Positions 1-7,633 are shown, counted from the stretch's first letter. The stretch: 22,452 nucleotides of DNA from CBETVX01 sp965539935 (GCA_965539935.1 CBETVX010000049.1:1-22452), one strand, 5' to 3'. Numbers and translations are program-made. Notes: generated by a model not told the origin, from the letters alone.

Positions 1-1
1 A

Positions 2-49
2 GCCTGTGCCGATGCTATGGGTGAATGTATACATTTACCTCCAAAGTAA
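2..49 (+). CDS. C-terminal end of an unidentified protein (partial)
   Basis: An open frame runs from the window edge to a TAA at 47-49 and encodes ACADAMGECIHLPPK. It ends 52 bp before ptsH, with no terminator hairpin in between, so it may be the preceding gene of the same transcript. Fifteen residues are too few to assign a family and I do not recognise them. The frame could be spurious, although its spacing to the ptsH ribosome site is normal for an operon. Confidence 0.4.
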   Translation, partial: ACADAMGECIHLPPK

Positions 50-101
50 TATGAATGTGGGATTTAACATTTCAAAATTGTATGAATAGGAGGAAATTGC
101 A

Positions 102-365
102 ATGAAAAGCGTTGAAGCTGTTTTGACTAATGAAACAGGATTACATGCAAGGCCAGCTAGTAAGTTTGTTAAAGAGGCTTCAAAATATTCATCTAATATA
201 ATAGTGATTAAAGATGGACGGGAATATAATGCAAAGAGTATAATGGGCATATTAAGTATGGGAGCTGTAAAAGGAACTAAGCTAACTATAAAAGCAGAGG
301 GAGAAGATGAAAGTCAGGCTGCTGTAGCTCTAAAAAACTTAATAGAAAATAACCTTGATGATTAA
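102..365 (+). CDS. ptsH: HPr, phosphocarrier protein of the PTS
   Basis: HPr is the small cytoplasmic phosphocarrier that takes phosphate from enzyme I at a histidine and passes it to the EIIA domains of sugar transporters. The 87-residue length is normal for the family. The active-site motif GLHARPAS places His15 and Arg17 at their usual positions. The regulatory segment KSIMGILSMG contains Ser46, the site phosphorylated by HPr kinase in Gram-positive bacteria, so this HPr should also act as a CcpA corepressor; that is known family behaviour, not seen here. The ATG follows AGGAGG with good spacing. No ptsI (enzyme I) lies next to it in this window. A hairpin directly downstream closes the unit. 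Identification is firm. Confidence 0.97.
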   Translation: MKSVEAVLTNETGLHARPASKFVKEASKYSSNIIVIKDGREYNAKSIMGILSMGAVKGTKLTIKAEGEDESQAAVALKNLIENNLDD

Positions 366-379
366 TGATATAAATCATA

Positions 380-417
380 AAGGGGCTAACTCATTTTTGA
401 GAAAGCCCCTTATTTTT
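380..417. terminator. Terminator hairpin between convergent ptsH and phoH
   Basis: AAGGGGCT (380-387) pairs with AGCCCCTT (404-411). An inner CTCA/TGAG stem (390-393 with 398-401) closes a TTTT loop. A T-rich tract follows on the + strand (411-418). It sits between two convergent genes, 15 bp after the ptsH stop and next to the phoH stop, so it may stop transcription from both sides. The T tract is better on the + strand. Confidence 0.85.
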
Positions 418-421
418 CCTA

Positions 422-1774
422 TTACATATATTTTTCAGCAAGCTTAGCCAGAGGACTTCTTTCAACTTGTTTAAGATGTATATGACCTGTTATGTAAAAA
501 TCCTTCATTTTATGGGCAGTATAGACTAAACCATTGGAATTAGAATCAACCAATATATTATCTATTTGATTATCGCAAGGGTCTCCAATAAATACAAATT
601 TAGAACCATGACCAGCCCTTGTAAGCATTAGCTTAGCAAGATGGGGCGTTGTTTGCTGTGCCTCATCTACTATAACTAAAGAATCAGATAGGGTTCTACC
701 CCTCATATAGGTAAAGGTCTTAGTTTCAATTATACCCTTTTCCCTAAACATATCTATAAACATATCAACATTATTACTTATATTTTCCTTTTCATGACAT
801 GGATATCGATTACTTATCTTCCTATCAAAAAGGTTATCTATTGCATCATAGAATGGACCCATCCATGGTCTTAATTTTTCAACTTCATTACCTGGCAGAA
901 AACCTATGTCGTTTCCTGCTGGGACTACAGGTCTTACAAATATTATTTTTCTATAAATATGATTTTCTATAACTTTTTGAAGGGCCACACTGGTGGATAA
1001 AATAGTTTTACCACTTCCAGCACCACCGGTTATAGTAACAAAATGAATACTTTCATCCATTAAAAGTTCAAAGGCCATTTTCTGTTCCATATTCATTGGT
1101 CTAAGACCCCAAGCGCTATCTGATTGATATTTAAGTGGAATTATTCTATTGCCATCAAATCGAGCCAAAAGTTCATGGGAAGAATCTTCTATATTGTGAA
1201 TATGAAAAAAATGATTGGGATAGACTTTTTCCTCTATTCTAGCTGGTAAAGGTAGGCCCGTTGTAAAGATCTGATTAATTTCAGAGGTAGTTAGATTTAT
1301 TTTAGAATAGCCTTTATATAACGTATCAATACTTACCTTATCAAACTCATAATCCTCAACCTTTAACCCTAGGGAGTCAGCTTTTATTTTCATAGATAAG
1401 TCTTTAGTAACTAAAATAGTGGAATGAAGGTCTGTATTAGATATGTTTTTGCATATTGATAATATTTTATTATCCTTTTTCTCTATATCTAAACCATTTG
1501 GAAGACAACTGGCGTCCACATGATTAAGTTCAATTCTAATGGAGCCACCCTTTTCAAGCCGTATTCCATCAGAAAAGTCACCATACTTTCTCAATTTGTT
1601 GATTTCTCTGATTGCAGCTCTGGCTTGGTAACCAACGATACCTTCACGATTCTTTAGATTGTCAAGTTCCTCAATACAAATAATAGGGATAATTATATTA
1701 TTATCCTCGAAATTCTTATAGAAATAAGGATCGTGAATCATTACGTTTGTATCAATAATGTAATTCTTTATCAA
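422..1774 (-). CDS. PIN domain plus PhoH-family ATPase
   Basis: The 450-residue protein fuses an N-terminal PIN ribonuclease domain (about residues 1-145) to a C-terminal PhoH ATPase/helicase domain (about 225-450), the PhoH2/YlaK arrangement. PIN acidic residues are visible at Asp8 (IIDTNVMI), Glu35/Glu36 and Asp125 (TKD). Walker A is GGAGSGKT at 250-257 and Walker B is SLVIVDEAQQ at 365-374. Some PhoH2 proteins are known to act as RNA-unwinding ribonucleases; the substrate here is unknown. The start is TTG at 1774-1772, behind a strong GGAGGGAG site. It is transcribed away from pflB and converges on ptsH. No partner gene such as ybeY is nearby, which argues for the PIN-fused PhoH2 type over the ybeY-linked PhoH type. 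Identification of both domains is firm. Confidence 0.93.
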   Translation of the reverse strand: MIKNYIIDTNVMIHDPYFYKNFEDNNIIIPIICIEELDNLKNREGIVGYQARAAIREINKLRKYGDFSDGIRLEKGGSIRIELNHVDASCLPNGLDIEKKDNKILSICKNISNTDLHSTILVTKDLSMKIKADSLGLKVEDYEFDKVSIDTLYKGYSKINLTTSEINQIFTTGLPLPARIEEKVYPNHFFHIHNIEDSSHELLARFDGNRIIPLKYQSDSAWGLRPMNMEQKMAFELLMDESIHFVTITGGAGSGKTILSTSVALQKVIENHIYRKIIFVRPVVPAGNDIGFLPGNEVEKLRPWMGPFYDAIDNLFDRKISNRYPCHEKENISNNVDMFIDMFREKGIIETKTFTYMRGRTLSDSLVIVDEAQQTTPHLAKLMLTRAGHGSKFVFIGDPCDNQIDNILVDSNSNGLVYTAHKMKDFYITGHIHLKQVERSPLAKLAEKYM

Positions 1775-1850
1775 GTGTCTCCCTCCTTCTGTTATATTTT
1801 ATATTTATTATGTCAGATTTGTATTATGTATAGATTAAATATTTAATGGG

Positions 1851-1888
1851 GGATATGTTTAAAATAAATAGTTCTATAAAACATGTCC
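1851..1888. repeat. Imperfect inverted repeat in the phoH-pflB spacer
   Basis: GGATATGTTT (1851-1860) and AAACATGTCC (1879-1888) are inverted with one wobble position and an 18-nt AT-rich gap. It lies in the 328-bp divergent spacer between phoH and pflB, about 80 bp upstream of the phoH start. It could be an operator or a chance AT-rich pairing; no poly-T follows, so it is not a normal terminator. The rest of this spacer up to about 2010 is AT-rich with no gene. Confidence 0.3.
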
Positions 1889-2014
1889 AACAGCTTGAAT
1901 TATATATACAAATTAAATAGATAATAATTAAATAAAGAATTATATAAAAAATACTTTAATAAATAAAGAAGTTATGATAAAATCAATAAAAATGAAATTC
2001 ATTATCAAACAGTG

Positions 2015-2043
2015 TTGACTTGTATACAGTATACATTTATAAT
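2015..2043 (+). promoter_or_regulatory. pflB promoter with palindromic operator in the spacer
   Basis: The -35 TTGACT (2015-2020) and -10 TATAAT (2038-2043) are separated by exactly 17 bp, a near-consensus SigA promoter. The spacer holds the perfect inverted repeat TGTATAC-A-GTATACA at 2021-2035. A protein bound there would occlude RNA polymerase, so a repressor site is the natural reading. The symmetry resembles GntR-family operators, but no such regulator is in the window and the assignment is inference. The predicted start near 2050 gives a leader of about 53 nt. Confidence 0.75.
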
Positions 2044-2102
2044 ATAGATGTAAGATGCAATATACACTTCATTAATATATTTGTTTTAAGGAGGTAAATC
2101 TA

Positions 2103-4328
2103 ATGGAGCAATGGAATGGATTCAATAAAGGTAAATGGACAAAAGAAATAGATGTAAGGGATTTTATACAAAAAAATTATAGTCCCTATGAAGGTGATGA
2201 TTCATTTTTAGAAGGTGCTACAGAAAGAACAACAAAGCTTTGGGAAAAAGTTTCTGAATTAATGAAGGAAGAAAGAGAAAAGGGTATATTAGATGTGGAG
2301 ACAAAAATTCCTTCAAGCATTACTTCCCATGGACCTGGATATATAGATAAAGAACTTGAACAAATAGTAGGTTTTCAAACGGACAAGCCATTAAAAAGAG
2401 GGATTATGCCCTTTGGAGGAATTAGAGTAGTTAAAAATGCTCTAAATGCCTATGAATATGAGCTAGATCCTGATACAGATGAAATATTTGCTAAATATCG
2501 TAAAACCCATAATGATGGAGTTTTTGATGCATATACCGATGATATGAGAAATGCAAGACGTACTGGTATAATCACTGGACTTCCTGATGCCTATGGACGT
2601 GGAAGAATAATAGGGGATTATCGTAGAGTAGCATTATATGGTATAGATAGATTAATTGAAGAGAAAAAACTAGAGAGAAAACAATTAGAAATGGAATACA
2701 TGGAGTCACCGGTTATAAGACTTAGGGAAGAAATAGCTGAGCAAATAGATGCACTACAGGATTTAAAGGAAATGGCCCTTAATTATGGATGCGATATTAG
2801 TAGACCAGCTAATACTGCTAAGGAAGCCATCCAATGGACATACTTTGCATATCTTGGTGCCATTAAGGAGCAGGATGGAGCTGCAATGTCTTTAGGTAGG
2901 GTGTCTACATTCTTAGATATTTATATTGAAAGAGATATAGAAAAAGGTAAATTAACTGAAATAGAAGCCCAGGAATTAATAGATCACTTTGTTATGAAAC
3001 TTAGAATGGTTAGATTTTTAAGAACTCCATCCTATAATGAACTATTTTCTGGAGACCCAACATGGGTAACAGAGGCAATCGGTGGTATGGGTGAAGATGG
3101 AAGAACTTTAGTTACTAAAAATAGCTTTAGAATACTTAATACCCTTTATACTTTAGGACCTGCACCAGAACCTAATTTGACTGTTTTATGGTCAGAGAGA
3201 CTTCCTGAAAACTTCAAGAAGTTCTGTGCAAAGGTATCTATAGATACAAGTTCTATTCAATATGAAAATGATGACCTAATGAGACGTTGGTATGGCGATG
3301 ACTATGGTATAGCATGCTGTGTATCAGCAATGAGAATAGGTAAACAAATGCAATTCTTCGGAGCAAGGGCAAATCTTGCTAAAGCTTTATTATATGCAAT
3401 AAATGGTGGTAAGGATGAAAAGACTGGTGAGCAAGTAGGACCAGAATTTGCACCTATTACAGGAGAATATTTAGATTACGATGAGACTGTAAGAAAGTTT
3501 GATCAAGTATTAGACTGGTTATCACAATTATATATAAATACATTAAATATAATTCATTATATGCATGATAAATATGCCTATGAGAGACTGCAAATGGCAT
3601 TACATGATAAAGATGTACTTAGAACTTCAGCTTGTGGTATAGCAGGACTGTCTGTTGTAGCAGATTCATTATCAGCTATTAAGTATTCCAAAGTAAAGGT
3701 TATAAGAAATGAAGATGGTTTAGCTGTAGATTATGAAGTTGAAGGGGATTATCCAGCCTTTGGTAATAATGACGATAGAGTAGATGCTATAGCTTGCGAA
3801 ATAGTTAAGAGATTTATGAATAAGCTTAGAAAACATAAAACATATAGAGATTCAATACCAACATTATCTATTTTAACAATTACTTCTAATGTTGTTTATG
3901 GTAAGAAAACTGGAAATACTCCAGATGGTAGAAAGGCTGGAGAGCCATTTGCACCTGGAGCTAACCCAATGCATGGTAGAGATGTAAAGGGTGCTATTGC
4001 ATCTATGTCATCTGTAGCAAAATTACCTTATGAACATTCAGAGGATGGAATATCATATACTTTCTCTATTGTGCCTAAGGCCCTTGGTAAGGAAATGGAT
4101 GAAAGGGTTAAGAACTTGGTAGGTATGTTAGATGGATATTTCCACGATGAAGGACATCATATCAACGTTAACGTTTTTGATAGAGAGACCCTTATTGATG
4201 CAATGGATCATCCTGAAAAATATCCTCAACTTACTATTCGTGTTTCAGGATATGCCGTTAACTTTATTAAATTAACTAGAGAACAGCAACTTGATGTAAT
4301 TAATAGAACTTTCCATAGTAGATTTTAG
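2103..4328 (+). CDS. pflB: Formate C-acetyltransferase (pyruvate formate-lyase)
   Basis: This glycyl-radical enzyme converts pyruvate and CoA to acetyl-CoA and formate in anaerobic metabolism. The 741 residues match the family length (E. coli 760). The catalytic cysteine pair is at 405-406 in GIACCVSAM, and the radical glycine is Gly716 in RVSGYAVNF near the C terminus. These, with QMQFFGARANLAK and SACGIAGLSVVADSLSAIKY, match true PflB and not the diol/glycerol dehydratase or choline lyase branches. The ATG follows AAGGAGGT (2088-2095). The activating enzyme gene lies 115 bp downstream. The palindrome in the promoter suggests transcriptional repression under some condition. Identification is firm. 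Confidence 0.98.
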   Translation: MEQWNGFNKGKWTKEIDVRDFIQKNYSPYEGDDSFLEGATERTTKLWEKVSELMKEEREKGILDVETKIPSSITSHGPGYIDKELEQIVGFQTDKPLKRGIMPFGGIRVVKNALNAYEYELDPDTDEIFAKYRKTHNDGVFDAYTDDMRNARRTGIITGLPDAYGRGRIIGDYRRVALYGIDRLIEEKKLERKQLEMEYMESPVIRLREEIAEQIDALQDLKEMALNYGCDISRPANTAKEAIQWTYFAYLGAIKEQDGAAMSLGRVSTFLDIYIERDIEKGKLTEIEAQELIDHFVMKLRMVRFLRTPSYNELFSGDPTWVTEAIGGMGEDGRTLVTKNSFRILNTLYTLGPAPEPNLTVLWSERLPENFKKFCAKVSIDTSSIQYENDDLMRRWYGDDYGIACCVSAMRIGKQMQFFGARANLAKALLYAINGGKDEKTGEQVGPEFAPITGEYLDYDETVRKFDQVLDWLSQLYINTLNIIHYMHDKYAYERLQMALHDKDVLRTSACGIAGLSVVADSLSAIKYSKVKVIRNEDGLAVDYEVEGDYPAFGNNDDRVDAIACEIVKRFMNKLRKHKTYRDSIPTLSILTITSNVVYGKKTGNTPDGRKAGEPFAPGANPMHGRDVKGAIASMSSVAKLPYEHSEDGISYTFSIVPKALGKEMDERVKNLVGMLDGYFHDEGHHINVNVFDRETLIDAMDHPEKYPQLTIRVSGYAVNFIKLTREQQLDVINRTFHSRF

Positions 4329-4350
4329 TAAAAATTAATCCTAACTGAAA

Positions 4351-4374
4351 ACTTATAGTATATTCATTATAAGT
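4351..4374 (+). terminator. Weak hairpin between pflB and pflA, possible partial terminator
   Basis: ACTTATA (4351-4357) pairs with TATAAGT (4368-4374) around a 10-nt loop, 22 bp after the pflB stop, with CTTTTTA a few bases later. The stem is all but one A-T, so it would be weak. It could trim pflB mRNA or reduce read-through into pflA, which would fit the need for much less activase than lyase. This is inference. Confidence 0.35.
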
Positions 4375-4443
4375 ATAGCTTTTTATTATAACATAGTGCT
4401 GCTATTATGGATTTTAAACTCTTATTTGAAAGTAGGGTTCACT

Positions 4444-5181
4444 ATGAATATTACTGGAAAAATTCATTCTATAGAAACCTGTGGAACTGTAGATGGACCT
4501 GGTATACGATTTGTAATTTTTACTCAAGGTTGTCCTTTGCGTTGTCAATATTGTCATAATCCAGATACGTGGAAATTTGATGATGGCAAAGAGGTAACAG
4601 TTGATGAATTAATGGAAGAGATAAAAAAATACAAATCATATATGCGTTATTCTGGAGGAGGAGTTACTGCTAGCGGTGGAGAACCTCTTTTGCAACCAAA
4701 CTTTATAAAAGAACTCTTTAAAAGATGTAAAGAAGAAGGGATACATACTGCCCTTGACACTTCTGGGTATATAGATTTAAATGTGGCAAAGGACGTTTTA
4801 GAATATACAGATTTGGTTTTACTAGATATAAAATCTGCTAAAGCAAATCATTTTAAAGAATTAACAGGAGTATCGGCTAATAGAACTTTAAATCTGGCTA
4901 GGTATTTATCGGATATAGGGAAACCTATGTGGATTAGATATGTGTTAGTACCAGGTTTAACCGATAATGTTGAGCTCATAGAGGCCTTAGGGAAATTCCT
5001 CTCATCCTTAAAGAATATAGAAAAAATTGAAGTACTTTCATTTCATAAGATGGGGGAATATAAATGGCAGGAGTTAGGCTATAACTATAAATTAAAAGAT
5101 ACTCCTGGAGCCACAGAGGAAGATGCAAAGAAGGCAGCAGAGATTTTAAAAAAATATAATTTAAATAATATTGCATTTTAA
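4444..5181 (+). CDS. pflA: Pyruvate formate-lyase activating enzyme (radical SAM)
   Basis: PflA uses a 4Fe-4S cluster and S-adenosylmethionine to install the glycyl radical on PflB. The cluster motif CX3CX2C is C30-PLR-C34-QY-C37, followed by HNPDTW as in E. coli PflA. The GGE motif is at 78-80 in TASGGEPLLQP. I chose ATG at 4444: it gives MNITGKIHSIETCGTVDGPG, which starts like characterised PflA, and a 245-residue protein (E. coli 246). An upstream GTG at 4396 in the same frame adds a leucine-rich stretch unlike the family. The ribosome site (GTAGGG) is weaker than that of pflB. The gene ends in a strong terminator, so pflBA is a closed two-gene unit. Confidence 0.96.
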   Translation: MNITGKIHSIETCGTVDGPGIRFVIFTQGCPLRCQYCHNPDTWKFDDGKEVTVDELMEEIKKYKSYMRYSGGGVTASGGEPLLQPNFIKELFKRCKEEGIHTALDTSGYIDLNVAKDVLEYTDLVLLDIKSAKANHFKELTGVSANRTLNLARYLSDIGKPMWIRYVLVPGLTDNVELIEALGKFLSSLKNIEKIEVLSFHKMGEYKWQELGYNYKLKDTPGATEEDAKKAAEILKKYNLNNIAF

Positions 5182-5182
5182 T

Positions 5183-5222
5183 AAAAAAAGGTTATTGGAG
5201 TTTTGCCAATAACCTTTTTTTG
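5183..5222 (+). terminator. Rho-independent terminator of pflBA
   Basis: GGTTATTGG (5190-5198) pairs perfectly with CCAATAACC (5206-5214) around AGTTTTG. A-tract and T-tract arms extend the stem, and seven Ts follow. Confidence 0.93.
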
Positions 5223-5233
5223 GGTACACCTAG

Positions 5234-5362
5234 CATAGCGATAACTTGGTGGAAAAAGTCTGCTGGACTAGAAGAAGATTGTGGACTCGTCTATGGAAGC
5301 AATGGAAGAAAGTCAAAACCAGATTTAAAAATCTCAATAGACTTGTTGTTCTAACTCTATAG
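5234..5362 (+). pseudogene. Remnant of a group II intron maturase (C-terminal part)
   Basis: Between the stop triplets at 5231-5233 and 5360-5362, one frame reads ...CWTRRRLWTRLWKQWKKVKTRFKNLNRL... . The core (5282-5335) matches the arginine-rich GIIM maturase segment, usually written RRRLRMCIWKQWKK-KTR-KNL, of LtrA-type intron-encoded reverse transcriptases. Nothing of the reverse transcriptase domain is present upstream, and the usual downstream residues are lost. I see no domain V-like intron RNA nearby. It is a decayed relic of a mobile intron sitting just after the pflBA terminator. Only 43 codons are open, so it is judged from pattern memory and needs a protein search. Confidence 0.7.
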
Positions 5363-5484
5363 ATATTTATAATGAGGATAAAAGAAAAAAAGTAATAGAT
5401 TAACTTGCAATTGATTAACAAGCTGGAGAAATAATAATGTAAATGAGTATAATAATTATATAAATCAATATAGGAGTGATAAAT

Positions 5485-6231
5485 GTGAGTTATAAAAATA
5501 AAGTAGTTATAGTAACTGGTGGAGCTAATGGAATAGGAAAAGGAATTACCTTAGCATATGTTAAAGAAGGAGCTAAGGTTGTCATAGCTGATATAGATCG
5601 GAATCTTGGTTTAGTATTGGAAAAGGAAATTAAGAAATCTAATGGTGAAGTTAGCTTTTTCTATACTGATGTTAGCAAACCAGAGGATATTAAGAAACTA
5701 ATGGAATTCACAATAAATAGATATGGTAAGATAGATATATTAATCAATAATGCAGGTATTTCAGAATGGACAAACCCCTATGAATTAGATGTGGAAAAAT
5801 GGGATTATATAATTAATGTAAATCTTAGAAGTGTATTTTTATGTTCTAGAGAAGCAGCTAAACATATGAGAAACACTGGTGGTGGAGCAATTGTAAACAT
5901 GGCATCAACTAGGGCATTTATGTCTGAGCCAAATACTGAAGCCTATTCAGCATCAAAGGGAGGGATAGTAGCATTAACCCATGCATTGGCAGTATCCTTT
6001 GCAGATGATAATATAAGAGTTAATTCCATAAGTCCAGGATGGATAGAGACTGGAGATTACTCTAAATTAAGAGAAATAGATCATAAACAACATCTTTCAG
6101 GGAGAGTAGGTAAACCAGATGATATAGGTAATATGTGTTTATTTTTAACAGATGATAGAAATGATTTTATTAATGGGGAAAATATTATAGTAGATGGAGG
6201 AATGACTAAAAAAATGATTTATGAATATTAA
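5485..6231 (+). CDS. Short-chain dehydrogenase/reductase (SDR, FabG-like)
   Basis: A classical SDR of 248 residues: an NAD(P)-dependent oxidoreductase of unknown substrate. The Rossmann motif TGGANGIG is at 11-18, NNAG at 88-91, the catalytic Asn at 113 (NVN), Ser141 (NMAST), and Tyr154/Lys158 (YSASK). PGW and the C-terminal IIVDGGM fit FabG/glucose dehydrogenase-like members. Asp36 at the end of the second strand (VVIADID) suggests NAD(H) over NADP(H). I start at GTG 5485, because GGAG at 5473-5476 is 8 nt upstream; the in-frame GTG at 5476 overlaps that site. It stands alone, with no fatty-acid genes near, so a sugar or alcohol substrate is as likely as a 3-oxoacyl chain. Confidence 0.88.
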   Translation: MSYKNKVVIVTGGANGIGKGITLAYVKEGAKVVIADIDRNLGLVLEKEIKKSNGEVSFFYTDVSKPEDIKKLMEFTINRYGKIDILINNAGISEWTNPYELDVEKWDYIINVNLRSVFLCSREAAKHMRNTGGGAIVNMASTRAFMSEPNTEAYSASKGGIVALTHALAVSFADDNIRVNSISPGWIETGDYSKLREIDHKQHLSGRVGKPDDIGNMCLFLTDDRNDFINGENIIVDGGMTKKMIYEY

Positions 6232-6256
6232 CGGACTTATTTAATAATTAAAAAAA

Positions 6257-6288
6257 TATAATCTACTTACATGTAAGTTATAATCTAC
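6257..6288. repeat. Palindrome flanked by 10-bp direct repeats
   Basis: TATAATCTAC occurs at 6257-6266 and again at 6279-6288, 22 bp apart start to start, about two helical turns. Between them, overlapping the first copy by 2 bp, is the perfect palindrome ACTTACATGTAAGT (6265-6278). The layout is compatible with a protein-binding site or an excision scar. It lies 25 bp after the SDR stop. Its function is unknown. Confidence 0.45.
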
Positions 6289-6560
6289 AAGAGAGAATCG
6301 CGATTTTTCTTCTATTATTTTATTAATTAATTTTAAATTATAGTAAGATATTAAAAGTAAAGTTTGAATTAATTATATAAGTGATATAGGAAAAATCTCT
6401 AAATAATAGTTAGATTTATAGAAAATATTCAAAAAACCCATAGGGAAAATATCCTAGGAGTCTTTATTGGTGGTCATGGTGTAGCTTTGGACTTAGAATA
6501 AGTATAATGTTAATTAATTTTTAGAGAATAAAGTTTTTTCTTTTTAGACATATCTACAGA

Positions 6561-6569
6561 TGATATAAT
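6561..6569 (+). promoter_or_regulatory. Extended -10 promoter candidate for yhaM
   Basis: TGATATAAT (6561-6569) is a perfect TGN-TATAAT extended -10. No good -35 is seen at 17 bp spacing; TAGACA at 6545-6550 is only 13 bp away. The predicted start near 6576 leaves a 27-nt leader to the ATG at 6603. Confidence 0.4.
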
Positions 6570-6602
6570 TAATTGAACAATTACTAGCATAGGGGGAGTA
6601 AA

Positions 6603-7574
6603 ATGGAAATAAAAAAAATTGGAGAATTCAATGTAGGAGATTTTATAGAAGGATACTACCTAATTAAATCAGTAAATATAAAGACCTCAAGCAATAATAA
6701 AACTTATTTAGATTTAAATCTTGCAGATAAAACAGGAGAAATCAATGCCAAATTATGGGACTGTTCTAAAGAAGATATAAAATTGTATACAGATAATATA
6801 TTAATAAAGGTTAGAGGAAATGTAACAGAATGGCAAGGAAAACTACAACTTAAAATAACAAAAATACGACCTGTAGGGAATGAAGAAGGCATTAAGATAG
6901 ATGATTTTGTTCCTACAGCACCTTTAGAGTCAGAAAAAATGTATAGCTCTATATTAGAATATGTGGACAAAATAAAGAATTCTGATATAAGAAATATAGT
7001 AATTGCTATTTTAGAAGAAGGAAAGGATAAACTATTATTCTACCCTGCTGCAAAATCTAATCACCATGCCTTAAAGGGTGGGTTATTATATCATATATTG
7101 ACTATGCTTAGGGCAGGAGAAGCCCTTTGCAATGTATATACCCATTTAAATACTGACCTTGTATATGGTGGAGTGATACTTCACGACATGTCAAAGCTAG
7201 ATGAAATGGAAGCCAGTGAGATTGGAATAGTATCTGAATATACTAAGGAAGGTCAGTTGTTAGGACATATTATTCAAGGAATAAAGAATATAGAAAAAAT
7301 AGCCGAAAGACTTGGAGCAGATAAAGAAGTGGCCCTTATGCTTCAGCACATGGTTCTCACTCATCATTATGAACCTGAGTTTGGTAGTCCTAAAAAGCCC
7401 ATGATTCCAGAGGCAGAGTTATTACATTATTTAGATATAATAGATGCCCGTATGTTCGATATGACTAAAGCATTGGAAGGGGTTAGTTCTGGAGGATTTT
7501 CCGATAGAATATGGGTTTTAGATAATAGAAAAATATATAAAGCTGATATTGATAAAAATAGTAATATAGACTAG
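6603..7574 (+). CDS. yhaM: YhaM-type 3'-5' exoribonuclease (OB fold plus HD domain)
   Basis: The 323-residue protein (B. subtilis YhaM is about 314) has an N-terminal OB-fold nucleic-acid binding domain (about 10-95; YLDLNLADKTGEINAKLWD) and a C-terminal HD metal-dependent phosphohydrolase domain (about 150-290). Candidate metal ligands are His164 (GGLLYH), His194-Asp195 (VILHDMSK), His222, His254/His255 (LTHHYEPEFGSPKKP) and Asp278/Asp281. YhaM is known as a manganese-dependent 3'-5' exonuclease on RNA and single-stranded DNA; the activity here is by family. The ATG follows AGGGGGAG. It seems to be a single-gene unit, with a possible hairpin after it. Confidence 0.92.
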   Translation: MEIKKIGEFNVGDFIEGYYLIKSVNIKTSSNNKTYLDLNLADKTGEINAKLWDCSKEDIKLYTDNILIKVRGNVTEWQGKLQLKITKIRPVGNEEGIKIDDFVPTAPLESEKMYSSILEYVDKIKNSDIRNIVIAILEEGKDKLLFYPAAKSNHHALKGGLLYHILTMLRAGEALCNVYTHLNTDLVYGGVILHDMSKLDEMEASEIGIVSEYTKEGQLLGHIIQGIKNIEKIAERLGADKEVALMLQHMVLTHHYEPEFGSPKKPMIPEAELLHYLDIIDARMFDMTKALEGVSSGGFSDRIWVLDNRKIYKADIDKNSNID

Positions 7575-7633
7575 GTTTTTTAATAGGGTCTTATTTTAAC
7601 CGTTAATATTATATTTTCCTCTACTAGAGTAAC

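Larger units (their letters stand above)
6232..6602. other. 371-bp AT-rich spacer with repeats and a decayed frame
   Basis: No intact gene is visible. It holds a 14-bp palindrome ACTTACATGTAAGT (6265-6278) between two direct copies of TATAATCTAC (6257-6266, 6279-6288), a second palindrome AATCGCGATT (6296-6305) followed by a T-rich tract, a 33-codon open stretch at 6403-6501 that may be gene debris, and a likely extended -10 promoter near 6561 for the next gene. The base composition is more AT-rich than the flanking genes. Confidence 0.6.

Noticed and set aside
26..33. TGTATACA, same half-site as the pflB palindrome (also at 6784-6791)
   Set aside because: Both copies are single 8-mers inside or at the end of coding frames and lack the second arm, so chance is sufficient in AT-rich DNA.
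4396..4443. 16-residue N-terminal extension of pflA from GTG 4396
   Set aside because: It lacks a ribosome site and adds residues absent from known PflA; ATG 4444 gives the family-typical start.
5230..5421. 63-residue minus-strand open frame downstream of pflA
   Set aside because: The opposite strand reads as a maturase segment, which explains the sequence better; the minus frame has no recognisable protein features.
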